Shown here: in pieces, positions 8,857 through 15,968 of the stretch
Numbering within the stretch: position 1 is the stretch's first letter
Layout: every line of letters starts with the position of its first letter
Assembly: GCA_013152715.1 (NCBI GenBank)
Contig: JAADFU010000188.1
Coordinates: 1 to 43,553, forward strand
DNA from: Calditrichota bacterium
GTDB taxonomy: Bacteria; Zhuqueibacterota; Zhuqueibacteria; Thermofontimicrobiales; Thermofontimicrobiaceae
Direction: 5' to 3'
DNA length: 43,553 nt
Notes under the pieces: model-generated
Databases searched by the model: none
Told to the model about the DNA's origin: nothing
What the model saw: only the letters and a program-made list of their open reading frames with translations
Translations under genes and position numbers: made by a program

Positions 8857-8889
8857 AGATGTAGTCCACTTTGGAAGTGGACTACATCT
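8857..8889. repeat. Perfect 15-bp hairpin between GH38-like and DUF4185 genes
   Basis: AGATGTAGTCCACTT (8857-8871) and AAGTGGACTACATCT (8875-8889) are exact reverse complements around a 3-base loop. The stem begins at the last base of the GH38-like stop codon. It has no T-tract, so it looks like a processing or RNA-stability element, or a mobile palindrome, rather than a terminator. Confidence 0.8.
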
Positions 8890-11663
8890 TAATAAATCTC
8901 CAATTCCACAGTTACAATTTTTTTATGCGCTACTTTTAGAGCAAGCGAACCATCAGGATCTAATTTTAATTCTTCCTGTCGTTCCTCATTCAAATTGGTC
9001 AGCCACGCCGCGCGAATAGCTCTGGCAAATTGCAATTTGCCAGAAATTTCCTTCATCGTCGGATTAAATAACCGAACGATTACAGTATTTCTGGTCTCAC
9101 ATTTTTTAACGGCGCTCAAAATTAGTTCTTCCGGTTCCAATTTCAAAAATTGATTTGACGCAGGAAGCTCCCCAGGCGTAGCGCCGCATTGCACTATTTT
9201 TAATGGTGTGAAAAATCGGTAAGTGTACTCAAACACTTTTCCCTGTTCCCAATTTCCCTCATGAGGATACAAGGCATAATAGCACGTATGTTTTCCCAGA
9301 CACTGGGAACCAATCTGTTCGCGGCGCTCCACGCGTTCCGGCGGAAGGCCGACTTTGGGATAACGCAATCCTTTGACAAGAGTTAAAATCATTGTTCTGT
9401 TTTCATCATCTCGAACCTCGTACTCGGTCAAGCCATGACTGATCACAGCAAGTCCGCCGCGTTCGTCAGACATGTCAAAAAACGAAAGATGCGGCTGGGT
9501 TCCTGTCCACGGTTCCACCCAATCGCGCGTGTCAGGAATTTCGATGTCACGAGTCACAACATCGAAAGCGGTTTCCACGTCCACGGTTTTCGATTTCACG
9601 CCACTGGGGAAACAAACACGCAAGCGATGATCCTGCGCCTGATTATCAAAAGTAGTCTCAATATCCAAACGCGGGGAATTTTTGTGCAGCGTGATGAGCG
9701 AGGTAATCGGAAGCGGCACCAGCTCGTCCGATCGTTTCCGTTTATCGTCGGTCAAACATTTCGGCACCTGCATCTCGATTTCCACTTTCATCGTCGTTTG
9801 CAATTCTCCGTCCTCGGCAATGGTGATGCGCGCCTGACAGCCCAGAGAAGTGTAAATCGGGTTCACAAGCGGTGAAATTCTTGTCCAGGGATCGCCTGCT
9901 TCCGCATCTTCAATGAAATAATGGCAATTTTCAAAAACTCTTCCCGTTTTTTTGTCGGTCAAATCAAATGTACCATTAGCGTGAAATTCCACGCGCAGAA
10001 GCTCATTTTCCATAACTGAATGTGCTTTTATCTGGCTGCCGAAATTCACCAGTTCGCCGACTTTTTTGCGCGCAATAAAAGTACGGTAGCCACAAGCCGG
10101 AATATTTTTTGCCTCAAAGGCAAATCTGAAACGCTGGGTGTAAAAAGGAGAAGGAATGTCATACGGATTCATCACATTGGCGCCCCACTTCCTTCGATCC
10201 TGTAATTGAAACGGCACGAGTTCGCCGGTTTCGGCATCAATAAGTTCCATGGATTTTGTTTCCGGCTGGTCAGGAAAGTCAATCTCCACTTCTACGATTT
10301 CGTCACGCTCATAGTTCAGCGGATTAAACGCCACAATTGCCACATCCTCATCAGAATAGTTGCCCAGATCAATTTTGCGAACAATTTGCCCAAACGCGTC
10401 ATTGGTCACAGTCTCACCGATTTGTTTCACCTGATCCCAGCGAAAAAGCATGTCTTTGTGCACCTGATCCATGCTCACACCGGTGATGCTGTCGTGGGGG
10501 TGATTTGTCAATAAATATTTCCACGCTAATTCCAGATAGCGTTCAGGGTATTCTTTTCCCAGCAGAAACGCAAAAGTGGAAAACGGCTCCGCCCATTTTT
10601 CCAGCAAAGTCTGCATACGCGCATTGATTTGCTTTTGATACAGACGAGTGGACGCCTGATCTTTCAAAAAACGGTTGAACCAATTGTCTTTGCTAGGCCT
10701 ACGGCGTTCACCTTTGAGCACTTTTAATTTTGACCGATCTACTGCTTTTTTGATTTTCTCCACAACTTCGGGAAAAGAACTGTGAATGTAAACATCGCCC
10801 GTATTTTTGCTATTGCAATACTCGATCACTTTGATCGTGTTCGGATGCGGGAAAACCGAATCCATGCCGTCCATGGCAATCAAGAATGGCGTGGTGGCAT
10901 CTTTGGACAGATCGTCCCTGATATTTTTCATCCCCTGATCCAGCAAATCCGTGTTAAAATTGTTCAACGAATCCGGTTCCAGCAGCCGATAATCCTGATC
11001 CCCGGCATCTATATCGCAGCGACGGAAAGGAAGCCGGTTCAAGTGCCATTTGTAATAACCGTCGTAATTGGAATCTTTGAACATGGTGGCGCGAAACAGA
11101 TGCAGCCAATAAGATGCCCGGCTGAATTCAGCGCTCAAACGAAGACCCAAAATTTGTGTGCCGTCCGGCGCTTCCAGAATATATTCGGTGTCGCACTCTT
11201 CCCTGACAATTCCCCGATAAAACATCATGCCGTCGATGCCGAATCCGGCGTAAATCTGGGCAATTTGCGACAACTGGCCGTAGGACGTGGGCGTATAGCC
11301 TATTTTCATTACTCCCCCGAATTCACTGGCAATTTTATGCCCGCGCATTAAATTTCGCACGATGGCTTCGCCGCTGACCGTATTCATTTCCGGCAGCGTG
11401 TACCAGGGTCCAACCAACAACCTGCCTTCGGAAATATATTTTTTCAATTTATCCCTGTTTTCCGGTCGAATTTCCAGATAATCTTCAAGCGGAATGGTCT
11501 GAGAATCCAGATGATAATGCTTGTATTCCGGATATTTCTCGAATAATTCCAGCAACCAATCCATCAATTCAACCAGATGCGTCCGCGTTTCCTGAGCCGG
11601 ATAACGCCATTCCCTGTCCCAATGGGTGTTGGAAATTACATGAAACTCAAAATGCTTCGGCAT
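8889..11663 (-). CDS. GH38-family alpha-mannosidase-like protein lacking the usual catalytic Asp
   Basis: A 924-residue protein that follows family GH38 along its length. The N-terminus has the metal site HVISNTHWDREWR (His14, Asp16); the middle has the metal-ligand block NHPHDSITG near residue 398; a GH38 C-terminal beta region follows. It resembles bacterial enzymes of the MngB type. The block that should hold the nucleophile and metal ligand Asp (normally GY.PDSFG) reads KIGYTPTSYGQLSQ, with Thr126 at the Asp position (codon ACG). Activity by the standard retaining mechanism is therefore doubtful, although the rest of the site is kept. No signal peptide is seen, so it is probably cytoplasmic. 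AGGAG five bases before the ATG sets the start. It is followed by a DUF4185 gene. Confidence 0.88.
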   Translation of the reverse strand: MPKHFEFHVISNTHWDREWRYPAQETRTHLVELMDWLLELFEKYPEYKHYHLDSQTIPLEDYLEIRPENRDKLKKYISEGRLLVGPWYTLPEMNTVSGEAIVRNLMRGHKIASEFGGVMKIGYTPTSYGQLSQIAQIYAGFGIDGMMFYRGIVREECDTEYILEAPDGTQILGLRLSAEFSRASYWLHLFRATMFKDSNYDGYYKWHLNRLPFRRCDIDAGDQDYRLLEPDSLNNFNTDLLDQGMKNIRDDLSKDATTPFLIAMDGMDSVFPHPNTIKVIEYCNSKNTGDVYIHSSFPEVVEKIKKAVDRSKLKVLKGERRRPSKDNWFNRFLKDQASTRLYQKQINARMQTLLEKWAEPFSTFAFLLGKEYPERYLELAWKYLLTNHPHDSITGVSMDQVHKDMLFRWDQVKQIGETVTNDAFGQIVRKIDLGNYSDEDVAIVAFNPLNYERDEIVEVEIDFPDQPETKSMELIDAETGELVPFQLQDRRKWGANVMNPYDIPSPFYTQRFRFAFEAKNIPACGYRTFIARKKVGELVNFGSQIKAHSVMENELLRVEFHANGTFDLTDKKTGRVFENCHYFIEDAEAGDPWTRISPLVNPIYTSLGCQARITIAEDGELQTTMKVEIEMQVPKCLTDDKRKRSDELVPLPITSLITLHKNSPRLDIETTFDNQAQDHRLRVCFPSGVKSKTVDVETAFDVVTRDIEIPDTRDWVEPWTGTQPHLSFFDMSDERGGLAVISHGLTEYEVRDDENRTMILTLVKGLRYPKVGLPPERVERREQIGSQCLGKHTCYYALYPHEGNWEQGKVFEYTYRFFTPLKIVQCGATPGELPASNQFLKLEPEELILSAVKKCETRNTVIVRLFNPTMKEISGKLQFARAIRAAWLTNLNEERQEELKLDPDGSLALKVAHKKIVTVELEIY

Positions 11664-11774
11664 AGATTCTCCTGCTCTGATTTTGTAAATACCTTCCTTG
11701 CCCGTGAATCACAATGTAAATAAAAATATGAATGACTAATTGAAATATTTTGTACCAAGAATTAATAAAAATGA

Positions 11775-11834
11775 TAAAAGCCTTACGGCTTAATTCCGTA
11801 GTTGGAATGGAGTTAAGGCGTCAGCCTTTTAAAA
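11775..11834. repeat. ggctgacgcc-type palindrome, copy downstream of the small T9SS gene
   Basis: AAAAGCCTTACGGCTTAATTCC and GGAGTTAAGGCGTCAGCCTTTT form the two arms of an imperfect palindrome. It is nearly identical to the copy at 12951-13010, and the similarity extends into the flanks (ATATGAATGAC before it). The 280-base gap between the GH38-like gene and the small T9SS gene holds this and the hairpin at 11897-11933. Confidence 0.8.
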
Positions 11835-11896
11835 CCAACAAATTAGCGTTTTATACAAAATTTTATTTAACTATTTGTATTGCAAATTAAAATTTG

Positions 11897-11933
11897 AAGA
11901 ACGCAGGACACACAGCCGGTGTCCTGCGTTCTT
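11897..11933 (-). terminator. Strong hairpin after the small T9SS-sorted gene
   Basis: AAGAACGCAGGACAC (11897-11911) and GTGTCCTGCGTTCTT (11919-11933) form a perfect 15-bp stem with a 7-base loop, 10 bases after the stop codon. On the plus strand it is followed by TTT; on the minus strand only by CAAATTTTAATTT. The position suits a minus-strand terminator, but the weak T-tract there lowers confidence. Confidence 0.55.
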
Positions 11934-11943
11934 TTTAAAAAAA

Positions 11944-12795
11944 TTATTTCAACAACAAGAGCTTTTTCGTTGCCACAAAATCACCGGATTCGAGACGATA
12001 GTAGTAAATTCCTGACTGCAAATTCGAAGCATCAAAAACGATCTGATGGTTGCCGGCAGAAACTTTCCCATTAACGAGTGTGGCAACCTCTTTTCCCAGC
12101 AAGTCGTAAACCGACAATTTCACCTGATTCGTTGCCGGAATTTCAAACGAAATCGTGGTTGTCGGATTGAACGGATTCGGGAAATTCTGTGCCAATTCAT
12201 AACGACGAGGCAGGGCTCTTTCCGCAGCAACGCCGGTTCCGCCGGAAACCGTGATTGGATTTTCCAGACTGACGGAATAGTATTTGGGATCGGTAAAATC
12301 AAGCGCCGCATTGGAGACAAAATAGCCAATATTGAAAGCGCCATTGCTATTGCCGACCGTCATCACAACTTCCACGTCCACGTAGCCGGTGTCCAGACTT
12401 GATGCGAAAGGAGTATTTGCCTGAAAAACAACCCAACCCATGTCATCGCCACTGGGGTAGCGCGCTTCCAAACTGTCCGTCCAGTAATCGACTTGTCCGC
12501 CCGGATCGGCATCAATGCTGTCCGGGGGCAGGAAACTGGCGCTGTCCGGACCGAAATCGCCGGAGTAATAGACGCTGTTCACAGTCCAGTCGTTGGGAAC
12601 GAGGAAAGCGATAATTCCGTGATGGGCGTTCGCATCTGTGTCTTCGGTGCGGACTTCCAGCGTCGCAGTGATTTGATCGCCGGCATTGGCTGTGTCCGGC
12701 TGATCAACGCTCAAAATTGTGAAACAACTGCTCAAAATTGCCAGAGCAAACACAAAAAGCAAGTAGCCGACTAATTTTTTGCGGTTAAGGTTCAT
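11944..12795 (-). CDS. Small exported protein with type IX secretion sorting domain
   Basis: A 283-residue exported protein. The N-terminus is a signal sequence ending in LAILSSC, a possible lipobox (Cys24). Residues 30-180 form a beta-rich module (HHGIIAFLVPNDWTVNSVYY, then YP.GDDMGWVVFQ) that reappears at the N-terminus of the DUF4185/T9SS protein at 23230-25161. The last 85 residues are a Por/T9SS type A sorting domain: LAQNFPNPFNPTTTISFEIP, VKLSVYDLLGKEVATLV, SGIYYYRL and the C-terminal VATKKLLLLK. Its role is unknown; the family is usually surface-attached or released. AAGGAGG lies 7 bases before the ATG. It follows the PorV-like gene, but about 330 bases with a MITE-like repeat lie between, and near-identical repeats stand on both sides. 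Confidence 0.85.
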   Translation of the reverse strand: MNLNRKKLVGYLLFVFALAILSSCFTILSVDQPDTANAGDQITATLEVRTEDTDANAHHGIIAFLVPNDWTVNSVYYSGDFGPDSASFLPPDSIDADPGGQVDYWTDSLEARYPSGDDMGWVVFQANTPFASSLDTGYVDVEVVMTVGNSNGAFNIGYFVSNAALDFTDPKYYSVSLENPITVSGGTGVAAERALPRRYELAQNFPNPFNPTTTISFEIPATNQVKLSVYDLLGKEVATLVNGKVSAGNHQIVFDASNLQSGIYYYRLESGDFVATKKLLLLK

Positions 12796-12867
12796 AACTA
12801 ACCTCCTTGAATTGAGTTACACCACTTTTTAAATGAATTAATTTGTGACAACCTGATTTTTTTATTT

Positions 12868-12879
12868 ATCACCTCCTTA
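12868..12879 (-). other. Isolated perfect anti-16S (Shine-Dalgarno) match without an ORF
   Basis: On the minus strand the sequence is TAAGGAGGTGAT, fully complementary to the usual 3' end of 16S rRNA. No ATG, GTG or TTG follows at a usable distance; the nearest candidate, TTG about 20 bases on, would encode 17 residues ending just before the small T9SS gene. It may be a chance match, a leader peptide site or a ribosome standby site. Confidence 0.35.
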
Positions 12880-12904
12880 AAAAAAGATTTTTAACCACTA
12901 ATAT

Positions 12905-13052
12905 GAATGACCAGTTGAAAATTTTTAAGTAAAATAGCAATGAAAAACAATAAAAGCCTTACGGCTTAATTCCGAAATTGGATTGGAGTTAAGGCGTCAG
13001 CCTTTTAAAAACAATAGATTAGCATCTTATGTTCAATTTTAACTGGTCATTC
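12905..13052. repeat. MITE-like nested palindrome between PorV-like and small T9SS genes
   Basis: Outer arms GAATGACCAGTT (12905-12916) and AACTGGTCATTC (13041-13052) are perfect 12-bp reverse complements. Inside them lies the ggctgacgcc-type palindrome (12951-13010). A decayed copy with the same layout is at about 11725-11880. The 148-bp unit with terminal inverted repeats and no ORF is typical of a miniature transposable element. Confidence 0.7.
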
Positions 13053-13126
13053 GCATCACTAATACTCCACGTCGCCAAGATTTTTTGAAAAAATTTTTTC
13101 CTCGTGTTTTCGTGGTTGGAAGAAAT

Positions 13127-14074
13127 TTAAAATCCAAAAGTTGCGGTAATTCTATTCACACCGCCCATGATTTCGCCATATTCGCTGAAAGAATAATCCA
13201 ATTGACCGGCGACACCCAAAATTTTCTGCTTAATTCCGGCGCCGAACGAATAATTTCCCAGATCAGCGCCCATGCGATAACCGCCGCGAAAATAGATCAA
13301 ATTCATCAATCCCCATTCGAGACCAAAATTTACGCGCTCATTGTTGTCGGTCGGATGGAGTAAGTCTACCGCCAGCGTTAACTGACTAAAATCGGAATGA
13401 AAAATATCGTCCGCTACTCCGACTTTGAAAATCAGCGGCATACGAAATTTATCGCGCAGAAAGCGAATGTCCGGTCCAAAATGCTGAGCGCTCACCGCCA
13501 GGGTCAAATGGCGAAATCCCGTAAAATAAATCGCGCCGATATCGACCAGTACATTTTGAAAAGAATCCTGATCCAGTTGTTCTCTCACATAGCGAATTTG
13601 TCCTCCCATTGCCAATTTATTTGTAAATCTCCGCGCCACAGCAAGACCAATGGCGATGTCGTTCGCGCTCACCATTCTTCCGGTGCCGTCTTGCATAGTC
13701 ACTGTCGTTTCCTCGAAATCAGGAATACCCATGTAAATTGCGCTGATGCCCACGGTGATTCTGTTTTTCAGGTTGTACACGGCAGCAAACGCGTTGATGT
13801 CAATATCCAGCAGCCAGGTCGCGTGAGAAAAAGTAGCTTCCGCATGGTCGATGTGGGCGATTCCTGCCGGATTCCAAAAAATAGAATTTGCGCCTTTGGA
13901 AACGCCGAGCGCGGCCTCGCCCATGGCAGACTCCCGGGCGCCAATACCGATTTTCAAAAATTGCAAACCTGCCGTGCCCGCTTTGTTGAAATCAAAGCCG
14001 TAGTTGAATTCAGTTTGCGCCATCAAAGGCAAAGCAATAATCAGCATTAAAATTAGCAAAATTTTTATTTTCAT
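13127..14074 (-). CDS. PorV/PorQ-family outer-membrane protein
   Basis: A 315-residue protein with a signal peptide (MKIKILLILMLIIALPLMAQ) followed by the PorV/PorQ-family start (AGLQFLKIGIGARESAMGEA, SIFWNPAGIAHID). The rest is alternating beta strands ending in aromatic-rich ITATFGF, as in 14-stranded barrels of the FadL superfamily. PorV shuttles type IX secretion substrates to the surface attachment complex in Bacteroidota; many relatives in other FCB lineages lack a tested role. GGGAG lies 7 bases before the ATG at 14074, which is preferred over an upstream TTG at 14080. It is 45 bases downstream of a T9SS-sorted protein gene and in line with a TonB-dependent receptor gene, suggesting one surface complex. 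Confidence 0.88.
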   Translation of the reverse strand: MKIKILLILMLIIALPLMAQTEFNYGFDFNKAGTAGLQFLKIGIGARESAMGEAALGVSKGANSIFWNPAGIAHIDHAEATFSHATWLLDIDINAFAAVYNLKNRITVGISAIYMGIPDFEETTVTMQDGTGRMVSANDIAIGLAVARRFTNKLAMGGQIRYVREQLDQDSFQNVLVDIGAIYFTGFRHLTLAVSAQHFGPDIRFLRDKFRMPLIFKVGVADDIFHSDFSQLTLAVDLLHPTDNNERVNFGLEWGLMNLIYFRGGYRMGADLGNYSFGAGIKQKILGVAGQLDYSFSEYGEIMGGVNRITATFGF

Positions 14075-14119
14075 AACCAAACTCCCGAATGAATTTTCGG
14101 ATTAAATTTTTGTCCAATT

Positions 14120-15952
14120 TTATTTGATCAAAAGAAGCGTTCCTTTGGCATTTCCGACGTCGGATTCCACCGTGTACAGGTAAATTCCTGCCGCTGTCTT
14201 CTGTCGGGAATCGCTGAGTTGATCCCAGACTTCTTCGCCAGAGCCCGGATTATTGTGCTCCAGTGTGCGCACCAGATCGCCGCTGACGGTGTAAATTCGA
14301 ATCGTACACACCGCGGGCAAATTCGTGAAAACAATGGAATTTTCTTCCCCGGCAGTAGGCAGACCGGAAACCAGACGGAACGGATTGGGAAAAACACTGA
14401 CGTTCAGCGTATTTTCCGCCGGAGTTCTCGCCGTCACCAATGCCTGCGCATTGATGTTCGTCATGCCGCTTTCGTGTCCGCTGGAATCAATTGAAGTTAC
14501 AGCGTAAAAATACCCTACGCCAACCTGTACGGTATTATCTTTGTATTTCCATTTGTTGAGGTCGCGATCAAAAAATCGGCTGATGTCCGTACTTCGCGCT
14601 ACTTTGATGTCTTTCAATTTTTTGAAAGGCCCGATATAGGAACGATCGCTGCGATAAACGCGATATATTTTTAAACCGTTGCGCCCGGTTTGCGGATTAA
14701 TCCAGTTCTCCACTTCTTTATCCCAGGTGATGACAATTTCTTGCGACGATGGCAGGACGAAAAATTCCAATTCCGGCGCTGGCGGTGCCAAGGCATCGGG
14801 CACGTAATTTTGGTCATACAATTTTTTCGCCCGATCGTAGGTGTTTTTCAATGAATCCAGCCCGGCAGGCAATTCCGGCTGCGCCGCCAGACCTTTGACG
14901 GCCTCGGACATGGGAAGTCCATTCACCGCTTCCACGATGACAATTTTCACCGAATCATTGGGAGCCAAATCGTAAGGGCCCAATCCTTCCAACATGAACG
15001 GCGACAAAACTTCTCCGGGAACTAATTGATCCATTAGCGAACGATCCGAACCGTTGAGAATGGCGTACATATTTGATTCGCTCTGGTTGGCAAGAGAGAG
15101 ACGCTGCACATTATTCAAAACCTGCGCGTAAAAGACTGTCGCCGGTTGTTCGCTTCCGTCTTTGGCTGGATCTGCGTAAAGAGGAGCAAACCCGGCGTAG
15201 CCCGTAGTGCGCAACTCATCTCTTTTGTCCCAATAATTTCCCCAGCTCCAGGTTGTTTCAAAACTGGGCTGGTAATCGTAAGCGTAAAGCAGTTTCCGCG
15301 GCTCATCGTAGCCGACAATTTCATCGTCCACGTTGCTGTTATCGCCCCAAAATCCCTGAACCATGACATCCTGATAACTGGGACGAATCAAATAAGGAAA
15401 GCCGAAATAGACATCCGTCAGAACATCCGCAGTAGTATTTTTGCAATAATATTCAAAAATGATAAAATCGGCGTACGCGGGATAGCTCCAGGCGCGACTC
15501 ACTCGGCGCACTTCAATCCCTCTGCTGGTGATCCAATGAGCTGTGATTATTTCCTCTGCTTCATTGGGATTAAAATTTTCCGAACCGTTGAAATTTTCCG
15601 TTTCGACCATGTCGAAAAATGTTCCCTGATCCACATAAGTGAATGGTCCCATTTCATCGAGGAAAACTGATCCGTCGGGATTTTTGCCGCCGACCCAGAA
15701 ACCGCCGCCCTGCGAGTAAGAGCGCTGTTCGTTTTTGCTGGGCAGAACCGCGGGACCGCCAGGCCAGTCCATTGACGGATAAAATTGAAAATCAGAAAAT
15801 CTGCCGCCGATCTGACCGTTGTCTTTCACGGTATCCCACAATCTGCCGCGATCGTGGATTTTGAATAAAGGCTCACGATACTGACTGATTGCTTGAGAGA
15901 GCAAAATCACTGAAAAAATTGCTGTCATAAAAATTACATTTTTTATTTTCAT
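14120..15952 (-). CDS. Exported protein with FN3-like and type IX sorting domains
   Basis: A 610-residue exported protein. A signal peptide (MKIKNVIFMTAIFSVILLSQ, cleaved near AISQ) is followed by a large beta-rich region (about 30-390) of a type common beside TonB receptors in KSB1/Calditrichota-like genomes, with no recognised enzyme motif. A fibronectin type III-like domain lies around 395-500 (SSQEIVITWDKEV, GLKIYRVYRSD, YFYAVTSIDSSGHESG). The end is a Por sorting domain (SVFPNPFR, IRIYTVSGDLVRTLEH, TAAGIYLYTVES, GTLLLIK). The ATG at 15952 has GGAG 6 bases upstream; a longer reading to 16003 would overlap the TonB receptor gene. It sits 16 bases after that receptor gene and may act as its surface partner, an inference. 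Confidence 0.87.
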   Translation of the reverse strand: MKIKNVIFMTAIFSVILLSQAISQYREPLFKIHDRGRLWDTVKDNGQIGGRFSDFQFYPSMDWPGGPAVLPSKNEQRSYSQGGGFWVGGKNPDGSVFLDEMGPFTYVDQGTFFDMVETENFNGSENFNPNEAEEIITAHWITSRGIEVRRVSRAWSYPAYADFIIFEYYCKNTTADVLTDVYFGFPYLIRPSYQDVMVQGFWGDNSNVDDEIVGYDEPRKLLYAYDYQPSFETTWSWGNYWDKRDELRTTGYAGFAPLYADPAKDGSEQPATVFYAQVLNNVQRLSLANQSESNMYAILNGSDRSLMDQLVPGEVLSPFMLEGLGPYDLAPNDSVKIVIVEAVNGLPMSEAVKGLAAQPELPAGLDSLKNTYDRAKKLYDQNYVPDALAPPAPELEFFVLPSSQEIVITWDKEVENWINPQTGRNGLKIYRVYRSDRSYIGPFKKLKDIKVARSTDISRFFDRDLNKWKYKDNTVQVGVGYFYAVTSIDSSGHESGMTNINAQALVTARTPAENTLNVSVFPNPFRLVSGLPTAGEENSIVFTNLPAVCTIRIYTVSGDLVRTLEHNNPGSGEEVWDQLSDSRQKTAAGIYLYTVESDVGNAKGTLLLIK

Positions 15953-15968
15953 AACGAACTCCAATTTT

